Positions 1-5,840 are shown, numbered from the stretch's first letter. The stretch is 6,468 bases of DNA from Chloroflexota bacterium (GCA_010092805.1 JAADYY010000251.1:1-6468); one strand, 5' to 3'. Translations and numbers: made by a program. Notes: a model not told the origin generated them from the sequence alone.

Positions 1-776
1 AACTGCTCGAAGCGGGCGAATGGGACTGGGACACCTTCGTGGAAACCAGCGAAGCGATCAGCGACCTGGGCGACGAGGTGTTCGGCTTCGGCATGAACAA
101 CTGGTGGGGCAACTGGGAACTGTTCATCAACTCGGCGGGCGGCAGCTACTTCAACGAAAGCCGCGACGCCTGCGCGCTCAACAGCCCAGAGGTAGAAGAA
201 GCGCTCACCTTCATGCGCGGTTGGTATGAAGACGGCATCGCCGTCCCCTACGGCACCGACAGCGAACCGCCGTTCGTGGCGGGCAACGTCGGCATGTTCC
301 TGAACGGGCGCTGGGCGGTGCCGAACTTCCTGGCGCAGGTTAACTTCGGCTGGAACGCGGCTGAGGTGCCCGTTGGCCCCGGCGGCCAGAGCAACTTCCT
401 GTTCTGGGGCGCGTATGTCGTCAACGCCGAAACCGAAGATCCGGCGGCGGCCTGGGAACTGCTCCAGAACCTGACCACCCTGGATGCACAGGCCCGCGTG
501 ACCGCCCTGGGTGCCAACATCCCCAGCCGCGTGAGCGATGAGGCGGTGCAGGCGTTCTTCGACAGCACGCCAGAACTCAACAACGCCGCCTGGATCAACG
601 CGCTGCAAGAATACGCCGTTGCGGAAGCGCCGCTGTGGTTCGGCAACTTCGGCGAGATCAACTGGAACACCGTCGAGCCGGCCATCAGCCAGGTGCTGAC
701 GGGCGAGCTGGCCCCGGCGGATTTCACCAGCAGCATCTGCGGGCAGATCGAGCAGTTCTTCGACTCTGCTGAGTAA
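1..776 (+). CDS. Carbohydrate ABC transporter solute-binding protein (family 1, MalE/UgpB-like), 5'-truncated
   Basis: This is the extracytoplasmic receptor that captures a sugar or sugar-like ligand and delivers it to the two permeases encoded downstream. The reading frame is open from the window edge (first whole codon at base 3) to TAA at 774-776, giving 257 visible residues. The signal peptide and N-terminal lobe lie outside the window. The visible part opens with an EWDWDTF stretch typical of the family, followed by the aromatic-rich NNWWGNWELF segment, where Trp side chains usually stack on sugars. Next come SPEVEEALTFMRGWYEDG and FVAGNVGMFLNGRWAV, the latter matching the family's 'F..G..AM...G.W' region. 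Two cysteines are visible, in RDACAL and SSICGQ near the C-terminus, and could form a disulphide; that is inference. The gene order binding protein, MalF-type, MalG-type supports the call. The ligand cannot be named from sequence alone. Confidence 0.93.
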   Translation, partial: LLEAGEWDWDTFVETSEAISDLGDEVFGFGMNNWWGNWELFINSAGGSYFNESRDACALNSPEVEEALTFMRGWYEDGIAVPYGTDSEPPFVAGNVGMFLNGRWAVPNFLAQVNFGWNAAEVPVGPGGQSNFLFWGAYVVNAETEDPAAAWELLQNLTTLDAQARVTALGANIPSRVSDEAVQAFFDSTPELNNAAWINALQEYAVAEAPLWFGNFGEINWNTVEPAISQVLTGELAPADFTSSICGQIEQFFDSAE

Positions 777-800
777 TTCAGGCGCGTTTAGGCGCTCTGG

Positions 801-833
801 GGGGCGAGTCCGCGCTGGCTCGCCCCTTTTTTT
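801..833 (+). terminator. Intrinsic terminator between binding-protein and permease genes
   Basis: An 8-bp perfect GC-rich stem (GGGGCGAG at 801-808 paired with CTCGCCCC at 819-826) encloses a 10-base loop and is followed at once by seven T residues (827-833). It starts 24 bases after the binding-protein stop codon. No equally convincing promoter is visible between it and the permease start at 923. It may therefore act as a partial terminator that lets some transcripts continue into the permeases, as the stem-loop between malE and malF does in enterobacteria. Confidence 0.9.
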
Positions 834-908
834 ACCTACTCGCCGTGCGGATCAAGCCTGCTCCGGCGCGACGAAAAGATCTTTCAATCCAAAATAGACC
901 GATTTTAT

Positions 909-912
909 GGAG
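909..912 (+). promoter_or_regulatory. Ribosome binding site for the MalF-type permease
   Basis: GGAG lies 10 bases before ATG 923. It favours this ATG over an in-frame GTG at 845, which would add 26 polar residues (MRIKPAPARRK...), begins only 12 bases after the terminator T-tract and has no purine-rich site in front of it. Confidence 0.6.
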
Positions 913-922
913 TCCCCTTATT

Positions 923-1597
923 ATGGCGACAACACAAGATCTCGGACTGACCACCCAGCCGCAGCAGAGTCAGGAAGGCCACCCGACTTCGATGCTGCTG
1001 GTGCTGGTCTGGCAGGTGATCGCCAGTTTGATTCTGGTGGCGATCACGCTGCAACTCTGGCAGATCGAGACGTTCTTCGATCTGGGCGTGATCGTGCCGC
1101 GTTTCATCGGGGCGGTGGTGCTGCTGGCCGCCGTCGCTGGCATCGTGATCGTGCCGCTGCTCTATCGTATGCAAAACAGCGGGCGGTTGGGCGGCATCAT
1201 CTTCAACTTTTTCGGCTTCACGCTGGGGCTGCTGCTGCTGGGCCATCTGCTGGGGCTGTACATCGGCATCGACGACCTGGCCGCTGGGCTGTACAGCAAT
1301 GCGATTTTGATTCTCGGCTTCCCGGTTGGCTACGGCGTCGTGATGATCGGGCGGCGGCTCGACCCGATGTCGGCGGCGTTCGACTGGATTCAGCGCGCCG
1401 GCCTGGGGATCATGATGCTGACGCTGCTGATTCTGCTGATCAGCGTTGGGCTGGCGGATTCGCTGGGGACGCTGGTCAACGGGCTGTTCCGCTTAGATGT
1501 GCTGGCGACTATCGGCGCGCTGGCGGCGTTCATGGCGGCGGGCGTCGTGCTGTTGCGGCAGGGCGAGCGCTTCGGCGAGACGATCAACCAGCGTGAA
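923..1597 (+). other. N-terminal six-helix extension of the MalF-type permease (residues 1-225)
   Basis: This part of the permease gene lies before the canonical permease fold. It codes for about six hydrophobic segments joined by short charged turns (YRMQNSGR, IGRRLDPM, LRQGERFGE). The charged turns after segments 2, 4 and 6 fit the positive-inside rule, with those turns in the cytoplasm. I recognise no known domain in it. Segment boundaries were judged by eye. Confidence 0.7.
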
Positions 1598-2593
1598 GCG
1601 TGGCAGGGCTGGCTGTTCCTGCTGCCCAACTTCGCCAATTTCATGCTGTTTTTCGCGCTGCCGCTGCTGCTCTCGTTCTACATGAGCCTCACCGATTTCG
1701 ATGCTGTGAGCGCCGCCAACTTCATCGGGATCGAGAACTATACCGATATGCTGAGCCTCGATTTCCAGACGATCAACCCGCTGGAACAGGCCCCGGCAGA
1801 GGTTTTGCGCGCGCGCCACTTCGAAATCGGGCGGATCACGTTCAGCGAGGACAGCGCCCTCATCATCGGCGCGCGCGATCCGCTGTTCTGGCTCAGCCTG
1901 GGCAACACGATCCGCTACTGCGTGATGCTGCTGATCTTGAGCATCGTCCCGGCGCTGGGGTTGGCGATGCTGCTCAACTCGAAGATTCCAGGGATGCGCT
2001 TCTTCCGGGCGGTTTACTTCCTGCCGTCGATTGCGGCGGTCGTCGGCGTGGCGCTGATCTGGCAGTGGCTCTACGACCCGGTGATCGGCTATATCAACTA
2101 CACCCTCGGCCAGATCGCGACGTTCTTCGGCGGCGAAAGCGCGAATATCCTGTGGTTGACCGACGAAAGCATCATGCTGATCTCGGCGGTGATCATGGCG
2201 GCGTGGCAGGTGATCGGCTTCAACACCGTGATTCTGCTGGCCGGGCTGCAAAATGTGCCGCGCGAATTGATCGAAGCGGCGACCGTCGATGGGGCCAACG
2301 GCTGGACGCGCTTCCGCAAGATCATCATGCCGCTGCTGGCCCCCACGACATTTTTCGTCACCGTCACCACCCTGATTCTGGGCTTGCAGGCGTTCTCGGA
2401 GCTGTTCGTGTTATTCGGCAACAGCACCAGCAACGCCCGCCTGACGACCGTTTTCTATCTGTATCAGCAGGGCTTTGAGACGTTCAACATGGGCTACGCC
2501 TCCGCGATTGCGTGGGTGCTGTTCGGCCTCATCTTCATCGTCACGTTGATTCAGTTCCGGCTGTCGTCCAACAACGCCGCCTACAGCGATTGA
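923..2593 (+). CDS. Carbohydrate ABC transporter permease, MalF-type, with multi-pass N-terminal extension
   Basis: This is one of the two membrane subunits that form the sugar channel. It is 556 residues long, while ordinary MalF/UgpA-type permeases have about 290-320. Residues 1-23 are polar and Gln-rich. Six hydrophobic stretches follow (about 24-48, 58-82, 90-115, 122-143, 158-178 and 190-212), forming an extra membrane domain. The canonical permease starts at about 226 (EAWQGWLFLLPN) with membrane segments near 228-258, 327-352, 360-382, 415-442, 472-495 and 525-547. The EAA loop that docks the ATPase is clear: E451-A-A, G457, then I467 and P470, with Met in place of the usual Leu. The first canonical extracytoplasmic loop (259-326) is longer than usual. 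E. coli MalF also has extra N-terminal helices and a large periplasmic loop, but the layout here differs. ATG 923 is chosen for its GGAG site. The second permease follows after 24 bases, so the two are surely co-transcribed. Confidence 0.93.
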   Translation: MATTQDLGLTTQPQQSQEGHPTSMLLVLVWQVIASLILVAITLQLWQIETFFDLGVIVPRFIGAVVLLAAVAGIVIVPLLYRMQNSGRLGGIIFNFFGFTLGLLLLGHLLGLYIGIDDLAAGLYSNAILILGFPVGYGVVMIGRRLDPMSAAFDWIQRAGLGIMMLTLLILLISVGLADSLGTLVNGLFRLDVLATIGALAAFMAAGVVLLRQGERFGETINQREAWQGWLFLLPNFANFMLFFALPLLLSFYMSLTDFDAVSAANFIGIENYTDMLSLDFQTINPLEQAPAEVLRARHFEIGRITFSEDSALIIGARDPLFWLSLGNTIRYCVMLLILSIVPALGLAMLLNSKIPGMRFFRAVYFLPSIAAVVGVALIWQWLYDPVIGYINYTLGQIATFFGGESANILWLTDESIMLISAVIMAAWQVIGFNTVILLAGLQNVPRELIEAATVDGANGWTRFRKIIMPLLAPTTFFVTVTTLILGLQAFSELFVLFGNSTSNARLTTVFYLYQQGFETFNMGYASAIAWVLFGLIFIVTLIQFRLSSNNAAYSD

Positions 2594-2603
2594 CCGAGTC
2601 TGC

Positions 2604-2609
2604 GAGGAG
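2604..2609 (+). promoter_or_regulatory. Ribosome binding site for the MalG-type permease
   Basis: GAGGAG stands eight bases before ATG 2618, a strong and well-spaced Shine-Dalgarno site in the 24-base gap after the upstream permease. It fixes the start of the second permease. Confidence 0.8.
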
Positions 2610-2617
2610 CATCACCA

Positions 2618-3889
2618 ATGGCGACTATCGCCCGACCCCAAACCACCACCCGCGCCGCGCAGGACGCCCGCGAACGCAACCGCCTGATCCGGGCGTGGAT
2701 CACGCGGATTGCGGTGTACGTGCTGCTGACGGTGGCGGCGTTTATCATGCTGTTTCCGTTCCTGTACATGCTGTTCACGTCACTGAAGACGGCCAACGAC
2801 GTGTTTCGCTTTCCGCCACGCTTGCTGCCCTACAGCACCCTCACCACCGAGTACAACGGCGAAGACGTGCCACTGTTTGAAGTGGATGTCAACGGCGAAA
2901 CCCGCTTGATGGTCATCGCCGAGACGGGTATCCGCGTGGGCTACTTCACCACCGCCGATCTGATCAACGCCGAAGAACCCACCGAGAGCGAATTGGTGAT
3001 CAGCCTGCCGCTTGACGAGGCCACCGATCTCGATGAGGAGATCATCGTCGCTGACGAGGACTTCGATCTATATGAGGTGACCGTCAACGGCGAGGCGCAA
3101 ACGCTGCTGCTGGCGTATCGGCGCGGGCTGGCGCGCTTCGTCGATCCCAACGATGAGTCGGTGGAGGCGTTCGGCTCGGCCCGCGATACCCCGCAGGCCG
3201 AAGTGCTGGAATTTCAGTGGCAGAATTACAACGCCGTGCTCACGCTGCGCAACCTCGACCGCTCGCTGATCAACACGGCGCTGGTGACGGTGCTGGTCAC
3301 GCTGGGCCAGGTGACCACCTCGCTGCTGGGCGGCTATGCCTTCTCACGGATGCGCTTCCGGGGCCGCAACGCCGTCTTCATGGTCTACCTGGGCACGATC
3401 ATGATCCCGTTCGTGGTGCTGATCATCCCACTGTACCAGTTGATGGTCGTGATCGGCTGGCAAGATCGGCTGGTGTCGCTGATTCTGCCCTGGATTTTCA
3501 CCGCCTACGGCACCTTCTTGATGCGTCAATTCTTCATCACCATCCCGCGCGAACTGGAGGAGGCCGCCTTCCTCGACGGGCTGGGCCGCTTCGGGATTCT
3601 GTGGCGAATCTTTGTGCCGCTCAGCGGCGCAGCGATTGCCACCCAGGCGATCATCACGTTCCTGTATGCGTGGAACAGCTTCATCTGGCCGCTGGTGATC
3701 ATCGGTGAGGGCAACACAGAAAACCACGTCATCACGCTCTCGCTGATGACGCTGCGCAACGCCGCCGCCTCCGAGCCGAACCTGGTGCTGACCGGGGCCG
3801 CTGTCGCGATTCTGCCGCCGTTGGTGCTGTTCATTCTGGCGCAGCGCTACTTCGTCGAGGGCATCGCCAACACCGGCCTGAAGGGGTGA
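2618..3889 (+). CDS. Carbohydrate ABC transporter permease, MalG-type, with large extracytoplasmic insertion
   Basis: This is the second membrane subunit of the sugar importer, 423 residues against the family's usual 270-300. Residues 1-30 are a basic cytoplasmic tail, and 31-54 form the first membrane helix, ending in the conserved FTSLKTANDVF..PPRLLP segment. The normal fold then breaks off for about 125 residues (about 74-197) and resumes with WQNYNAVL..RSLINTALV. Further helices lie near 219-240, 252-275, 285-306, 340-362 and 388-410. The EAA loop is intact (E315-A-A, G321, I331, P334). The C-terminus, AQRYFVEGIANTGLKG, is the classic MalG-family ending and shows that the gene is complete. 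The excess length comes almost wholly from the insertion between helices 1 and 2, which is acidic and predicted to lie outside the membrane. No ATPase gene follows, so a shared MsmK/UgpC-type ATPase encoded elsewhere is likely. Confidence 0.95.
   Translation: MATIARPQTTTRAAQDARERNRLIRAWITRIAVYVLLTVAAFIMLFPFLYMLFTSLKTANDVFRFPPRLLPYSTLTTEYNGEDVPLFEVDVNGETRLMVIAETGIRVGYFTTADLINAEEPTESELVISLPLDEATDLDEEIIVADEDFDLYEVTVNGEAQTLLLAYRRGLARFVDPNDESVEAFGSARDTPQAEVLEFQWQNYNAVLTLRNLDRSLINTALVTVLVTLGQVTTSLLGGYAFSRMRFRGRNAVFMVYLGTIMIPFVVLIIPLYQLMVVIGWQDRLVSLILPWIFTAYGTFLMRQFFITIPRELEEAAFLDGLGRFGILWRIFVPLSGAAIATQAIITFLYAWNSFIWPLVIIGEGNTENHVITLSLMTLRNAAASEPNLVLTGAAVAILPPLVLFILAQRYFVEGIANTGLKG
2837..3208 (+). 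other. Repeat-containing extracytoplasmic insertion of the MalG-type permease (residues 74-197)
   Basis: The insertion sits between the first and second membrane helices, where ordinary MalG proteins have only a short loop. It contains two related units. LFEVDVNGE at residues 86-94 and LYEVTVNGE at 151-159 share seven of nine residues, and both continue into a hydrophobic strand, a Gly-containing turn and a further strand (to about 110 and 174). Between them lies an acidic linker rich in Asp and Glu (EATDLDEEIIVADEDFD). The pattern suggests a duplicated small beta domain that could contact the binding protein or the ligand; that function is inferred. Confidence 0.75.
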
Positions 3890-3927
3890 GCGCTGGATCG
3901 CGCTGTGCGCGTCATCCCTCGCCCCAC

Positions 3928-4488
3928 CTACGGCAGCAGCCGGGTGAGCGGTGAGGGGTTGCGCGTCACCAGCACGATCTTGTAGGTGGGGTCGGCCCCG
4001 CCCGTGATCGGCGACGGCCACACCAACAGACAGGCCGTCAGCGCGGGGTCGTCTGCCTGCACATAGCCCAGGCTGCGCCCGCCGCTGGTGACCGTCGTGT
4101 AGATCACTGCGCTTTCCGCGTAATGATTGTCGCAGGAGCGCTCGGTGGTCGTCCACCCGCGCGTGATCAACGCCGCATCGACGTGAGCGACGGCGTGATC
4201 CAGCGTCTCGCAGCCGAGACATTCGGCTTCGCGCCGCCAGATGAAGTAGCGCGCCAGCGATCCGTCGTGCTGGCGGACGGTTTGATCAGTGTACAGCCAG
4301 CGCAGCGATCCCGGCGTCTGCGTGGCACGGGCGGATAGATCAAGCGCGGCGTAGGTTGGGCGCTCCTCCGACAAATAGAAGATCGTCCGCGCACCAATCA
4401 ACACCACAATCACCACGATGGCCCACAGCGGAATCTGCAGGCGAGCGGGTACAGTGGGCGTGCGCTTGCGTTTGGCAAAGCTGATCAC
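3928..4488 (-). CDS. Hypothetical membrane-anchored protein with extracytoplasmic CxxC domain
   Basis: I do not recognise this family. From GTG 4488 it is 186 residues. A short basic cytoplasmic tail (FAKRKR at 4-9) is followed by one strong membrane segment (about 20-39, PLWAIVVIVVLIGARTIFYL). The remaining roughly 145 residues are polar and, by the positive-inside rule, lie outside the membrane. That part contains a CxxC pair (C90, C93, in ECLGCET) plus C119 and C153, so one or two disulphides or a metal site are possible. It ends in a Pro-rich tail. The frame stays open to a GTG at 4554, but that start would lie upstream of the predicted -10 and lacks a ribosome site. GTG 4488 has GAGG ten bases upstream. 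The gene runs convergent to the permease operon (38-base gap) and divergent from the acidic membrane protein. Confidence 0.72.
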   Translation of the reverse strand: MISFAKRKRTPTVPARLQIPLWAIVVIVVLIGARTIFYLSEERPTYAALDLSARATQTPGSLRWLYTDQTVRQHDGSLARYFIWRREAECLGCETLDHAVAHVDAALITRGWTTTERSCDNHYAESAVIYTTVTSGGRSLGYVQADDPALTACLLVWPSPITGGADPTYKIVLVTRNPSPLTRLLP

Positions 4489-4498
4489 AGGGGGAAGA

Positions 4499-4502
4499 CC
4501 TC
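4499..4502 (-). promoter_or_regulatory. Ribosome binding site for the CxxC membrane protein
   Basis: Read on the minus strand, GAGG stands ten bases before GTG 4488. The site is modest, but it is the only purine-rich one near a possible start, and it decides for GTG 4488 over GTG 4554. Confidence 0.45.
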
Positions 4503-4542
4503 GGTTCCAGCGGGCAACCGCTCTCTGCGGGTGGGAACTACC

Positions 4543-4573
4543 AGTGTAGCACACATGCGCGGGCGAAGCTCAA
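4543..4573 (-). promoter_or_regulatory. Predicted promoter of the CxxC membrane protein gene
   Basis: On the minus strand, TGCTACACT (4543-4551) is an extended -10 (TGn plus TACACT). TTGAGC (4568-4573) stands 19 bases upstream and matches four of six -35 positions. Transcription would begin near 4536, about 48 bases before GTG 4488. No experimental support; judged by eye. Confidence 0.5.
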
Positions 4574-4596
4574 TCTTCGCGCAGCCGACACCGGGC

Positions 4597-4602
4597 TACA
4601 AT
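4597..4602 (+). promoter_or_regulatory. Predicted -10 element of the acidic membrane protein gene
   Basis: TACAAT differs from the consensus TATAAT at one position and lies 49 bases before ATG 4652, giving a leader of about 43 bases. No good -35 hexamer stands at 16-18 bases, so the element is weak on its own or depends on an activator. A 10-bp perfect palindrome, AATGTACATT (4626-4635), lies between it and the start codon and could be an operator. Confidence 0.45.
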
Positions 4603-4640
4603 GAGATCGGCTGCACCTTCGCCACAATGTACATTCGCCG

Positions 4641-4644
4641 GGAG
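4641..4644 (+). promoter_or_regulatory. Ribosome binding site for the acidic FGDD-repeat protein
   Basis: GGAG is seven bases before ATG 4652. An in-frame ATG at 4601 overlaps the predicted -10 element and has no ribosome site, so ATG 4652 is taken as the start. Confidence 0.65.
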
Positions 4645-4651
4645 CGCGCCC

Positions 4652-5320
4652 ATGTCCAATCACGACGACTTTGACGACTTGTTCGACGACGAGCCTTTCG
4701 GCAGCGACGATGCCTTTGGCGACGATTTCGGTGATGACTTCGGTGATGACTTCGGCGATGACACCTTCGGCTGGGAAGACGACGCCTTGGACCTCCCCGA
4801 CCGGAACGACCACGATCCGTATCTCCCGCTGGACGACTTCGCAGACGACGAACCGGAGGCCTCCACCGCGTTTTTCTGGATCGCTGCGGCGCTGCTGACG
4901 GCGCTGGTCGTGCTCGTGGGTGGCTTTGTGGTGTTGCCCGCGCTGCTCGCCGATGATCACCCGCCCGACCCGCTCGCGCAGATCGCCCTGTTGGAGACCG
5001 CCGTCGCCGCGACCGCCACCCAGATGCAAACCCGCACCGCCGAAGCCGTCACCGCCGAATATGCCGCCACCCGGATCGCCGAGCTGTCGGCCACTCTTGA
5101 ACAGCCGATCCCGACAGCGCAGCCGACCGCTACCCTGGATGCGAATGTGCTGGCGACACAGCTCGCCGTTGTGCTCATCACGCCGCCGGACGAACCGCCG
5201 CCCGCCGCCACGCCCGATCTCGCCGCACTGCTGCCGCTGTTTCAGTTTGCGGCGGCCATCATCAGTTCGGTCATCGGCATCGCCACACTCATCGGCTTGC
5301 TTCGGCGGCGGTCACATTAA
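4652..5320 (+). CDS. Hypothetical two-pass membrane protein with hyperacidic FGDD-repeat tail
   Basis: I do not recognise this 222-residue protein. The first 69 residues form an extremely acidic tail (30 Asp or Glu, one Arg) built on phenylalanine-plus-acid units, including four exact FGDD repeats at 22-37. A strong membrane helix follows at about 72-99. Residues 107-150 are Ala/Thr-rich with a regular helical look (ATATQMQTRTAEAV), then comes a Pro/Thr-rich stretch (151-189). A second membrane segment (about 190-217) is followed by RRRSH. The terminal arginines place the C-terminus inside, so both ends should be cytoplasmic and the Ala/Thr and Pro-rich part outside. The acidic tail could bind divalent cations or basic partner proteins; this is speculation. 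It is divergent from the CxxC membrane protein, sharing a 163-base gap, and lies 56 bases upstream of dtd, which has its own predicted promoter. Confidence 0.8.
   Translation: MSNHDDFDDLFDDEPFGSDDAFGDDFGDDFGDDFGDDTFGWEDDALDLPDRNDHDPYLPLDDFADDEPEASTAFFWIAAALLTALVVLVGGFVVLPALLADDHPPDPLAQIALLETAVAATATQMQTRTAEAVTAEYAATRIAELSATLEQPIPTAQPTATLDANVLATQLAVVLITPPDEPPPAATPDLAALLPLFQFAAAIISSVIGIATLIGLLRRRSH
4715..4762 (+). repeat. Four tandem 12-bp units encoding FGDD
   Basis: Units begin at 4715, 4727, 4739 and 4751. The second and third are identical (TTCGGTGATGAC), and the others differ only at silent third positions. All four encode Phe-Gly-Asp-Asp, so the protein repeat has been kept while codons drifted. 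The 12-bp unit keeps frame and could gain or lose copies by slippage. Confidence 0.9.
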
Positions 5321-5335
5321 ATGGGCGGCGACGCT

Positions 5336-5343
5336 GCTAGAAT
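5336..5343 (+). promoter_or_regulatory. Predicted -10 element upstream of dtd
   Basis: TGCTAGAAT (5335-5343) is an extended -10 with the hexamer TAGAAT at 5338-5343, one mismatch from consensus. Transcription would begin near 5350, leaving a leader of about 27 bases before ATG 5377. No clear -35 is visible at normal spacing. The gap between genes (5321-5376) holds nothing else apart from the ribosome site AGGGGG (5364-5369). Confidence 0.5.
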
Positions 5344-5376
5344 AGGCACTGTGCGTAGCGATCAGGGGGTGCAGCG

Positions 5377-5829
5377 ATGCGTGTGATTTTACAGCGGGTG
5401 ACTCAAGGCAGCGTCACGGTGGAGGGTGAGGTGACGGGGGCGGTGGATCAAGGGTTTGTGGCGCTGGTCGGCGTCACCCACAGCGATACGCCCGACGATG
5501 CCGATCTCCTGGCGCGCAAGACGGCGCATCTGCGTGTGTTTGAGGACGCCGACGGCAAAATGAACCTGTCCGCGCTGGGGGTGGGCGCGGGGGTGCTGGT
5601 CGTCTCGCAGTTCACGCTCTACGCGGATGCGCGCAAAGGCCGCCGCCCCAGTTTCGTGGAGGCTGCGCCGCCGGAGATTGCCGCGCCGCTGGTCGATCAT
5701 TACGCGGAACGGCTGCGTGCCGAAGGCATCCAACACGTGGCGCACGGTGTGTTCGGCGCGATGATGCAGGTTGAGATTCACAACAACGGCCCGGTGACTA
5801 TTCTGCTGGATACGCAAGATCTGCGTTAG
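5377..5829 (+). CDS. dtd: D-aminoacyl-tRNA deacylase (DTD)
   Basis: The enzyme hydrolyses the ester bond of tRNAs wrongly charged with D-amino acids (and glycine on tRNA-Ala), recycling the tRNA and protecting translation in the cytosol. The 150-residue protein is the normal full length for the family. It begins with the typical MRVILQRVTQGSVTVEGE. It carries the first signature motif, SQFTLYAD, at 77-84, with Thr80 at the position studied in the E. coli enzyme, and the second, NNGPVT, at 136-141, whose Gly138-Pro139 pair is the Gly-cisPro element giving chiral selectivity. Other family residues include GKMNLS (60-65) and KGRRPSF (87-93). The active enzyme is a homodimer. ATG 5377 has AGGGGG seven bases upstream. 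The partly variable SQFTLYxD position is Ala here where many have Gly. No neighbour suggests any role beyond housekeeping. Confidence 0.97.
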   Translation: MRVILQRVTQGSVTVEGEVTGAVDQGFVALVGVTHSDTPDDADLLARKTAHLRVFEDADGKMNLSALGVGAGVLVVSQFTLYADARKGRRPSFVEAAPPEIAAPLVDHYAERLRAEGIQHVAHGVFGAMMQVEIHNNGPVTILLDTQDLR

Positions 5830-5840
5830 CGCAGTGCATA

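Noticed and set aside
845..922. Upstream in-frame start for the MalF-type permease at GTG 845
   Set aside because: It has no ribosome site, lies only 12 bases past the terminator and would add a polar stretch unrelated to the permease. ATG 923 has GGAG at workable spacing.
1493..2478. Long open frames on the other strand (1493-2251) and in another + frame (1600-2478) across the MalF-type permease
   Set aside because: Their products are Arg/Asp/Gln/His-rich low-complexity sequences with no domain logic. They are shadows of GC-rich coding DNA under a clear permease frame.
3899..3911. Hairpin CGCGC-TGT-GCGCG in the convergent gap after the permease genes
   Set aside because: The stem is only five pairs and no T run follows, so it cannot be called an intrinsic terminator.
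3922..3991. 9-bp inverted repeat CCCCACCTA / TAGGTGGGG around the CxxC gene stop codon
   Set aside because: The arms are 52 bases apart, most of the repeat is coding and there is no T-tract. About one such 9-bp match is expected by chance in a window of this size.
3344..4222. Minus-strand open frame of about 290 codons spanning the permease end and the CxxC gene
   Set aside because: It overlaps two better-supported genes in other frames and its product is compositionally biased with no recognisable domain.
4660..4866. Minus-strand frame giving a Ser-Pro-Lys repeat protein
   Set aside because: It is the antisense shadow of the FGDD repeat. The plus-strand frame has a ribosome site, membrane helices and a full-length product.
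5821..5834. Hairpin CTGCG-TTAG-CGCAG over the dtd stop codon
   Set aside because: Short stem without a T-tract, and partly fixed by coding sequence. Not enough to call a terminator.
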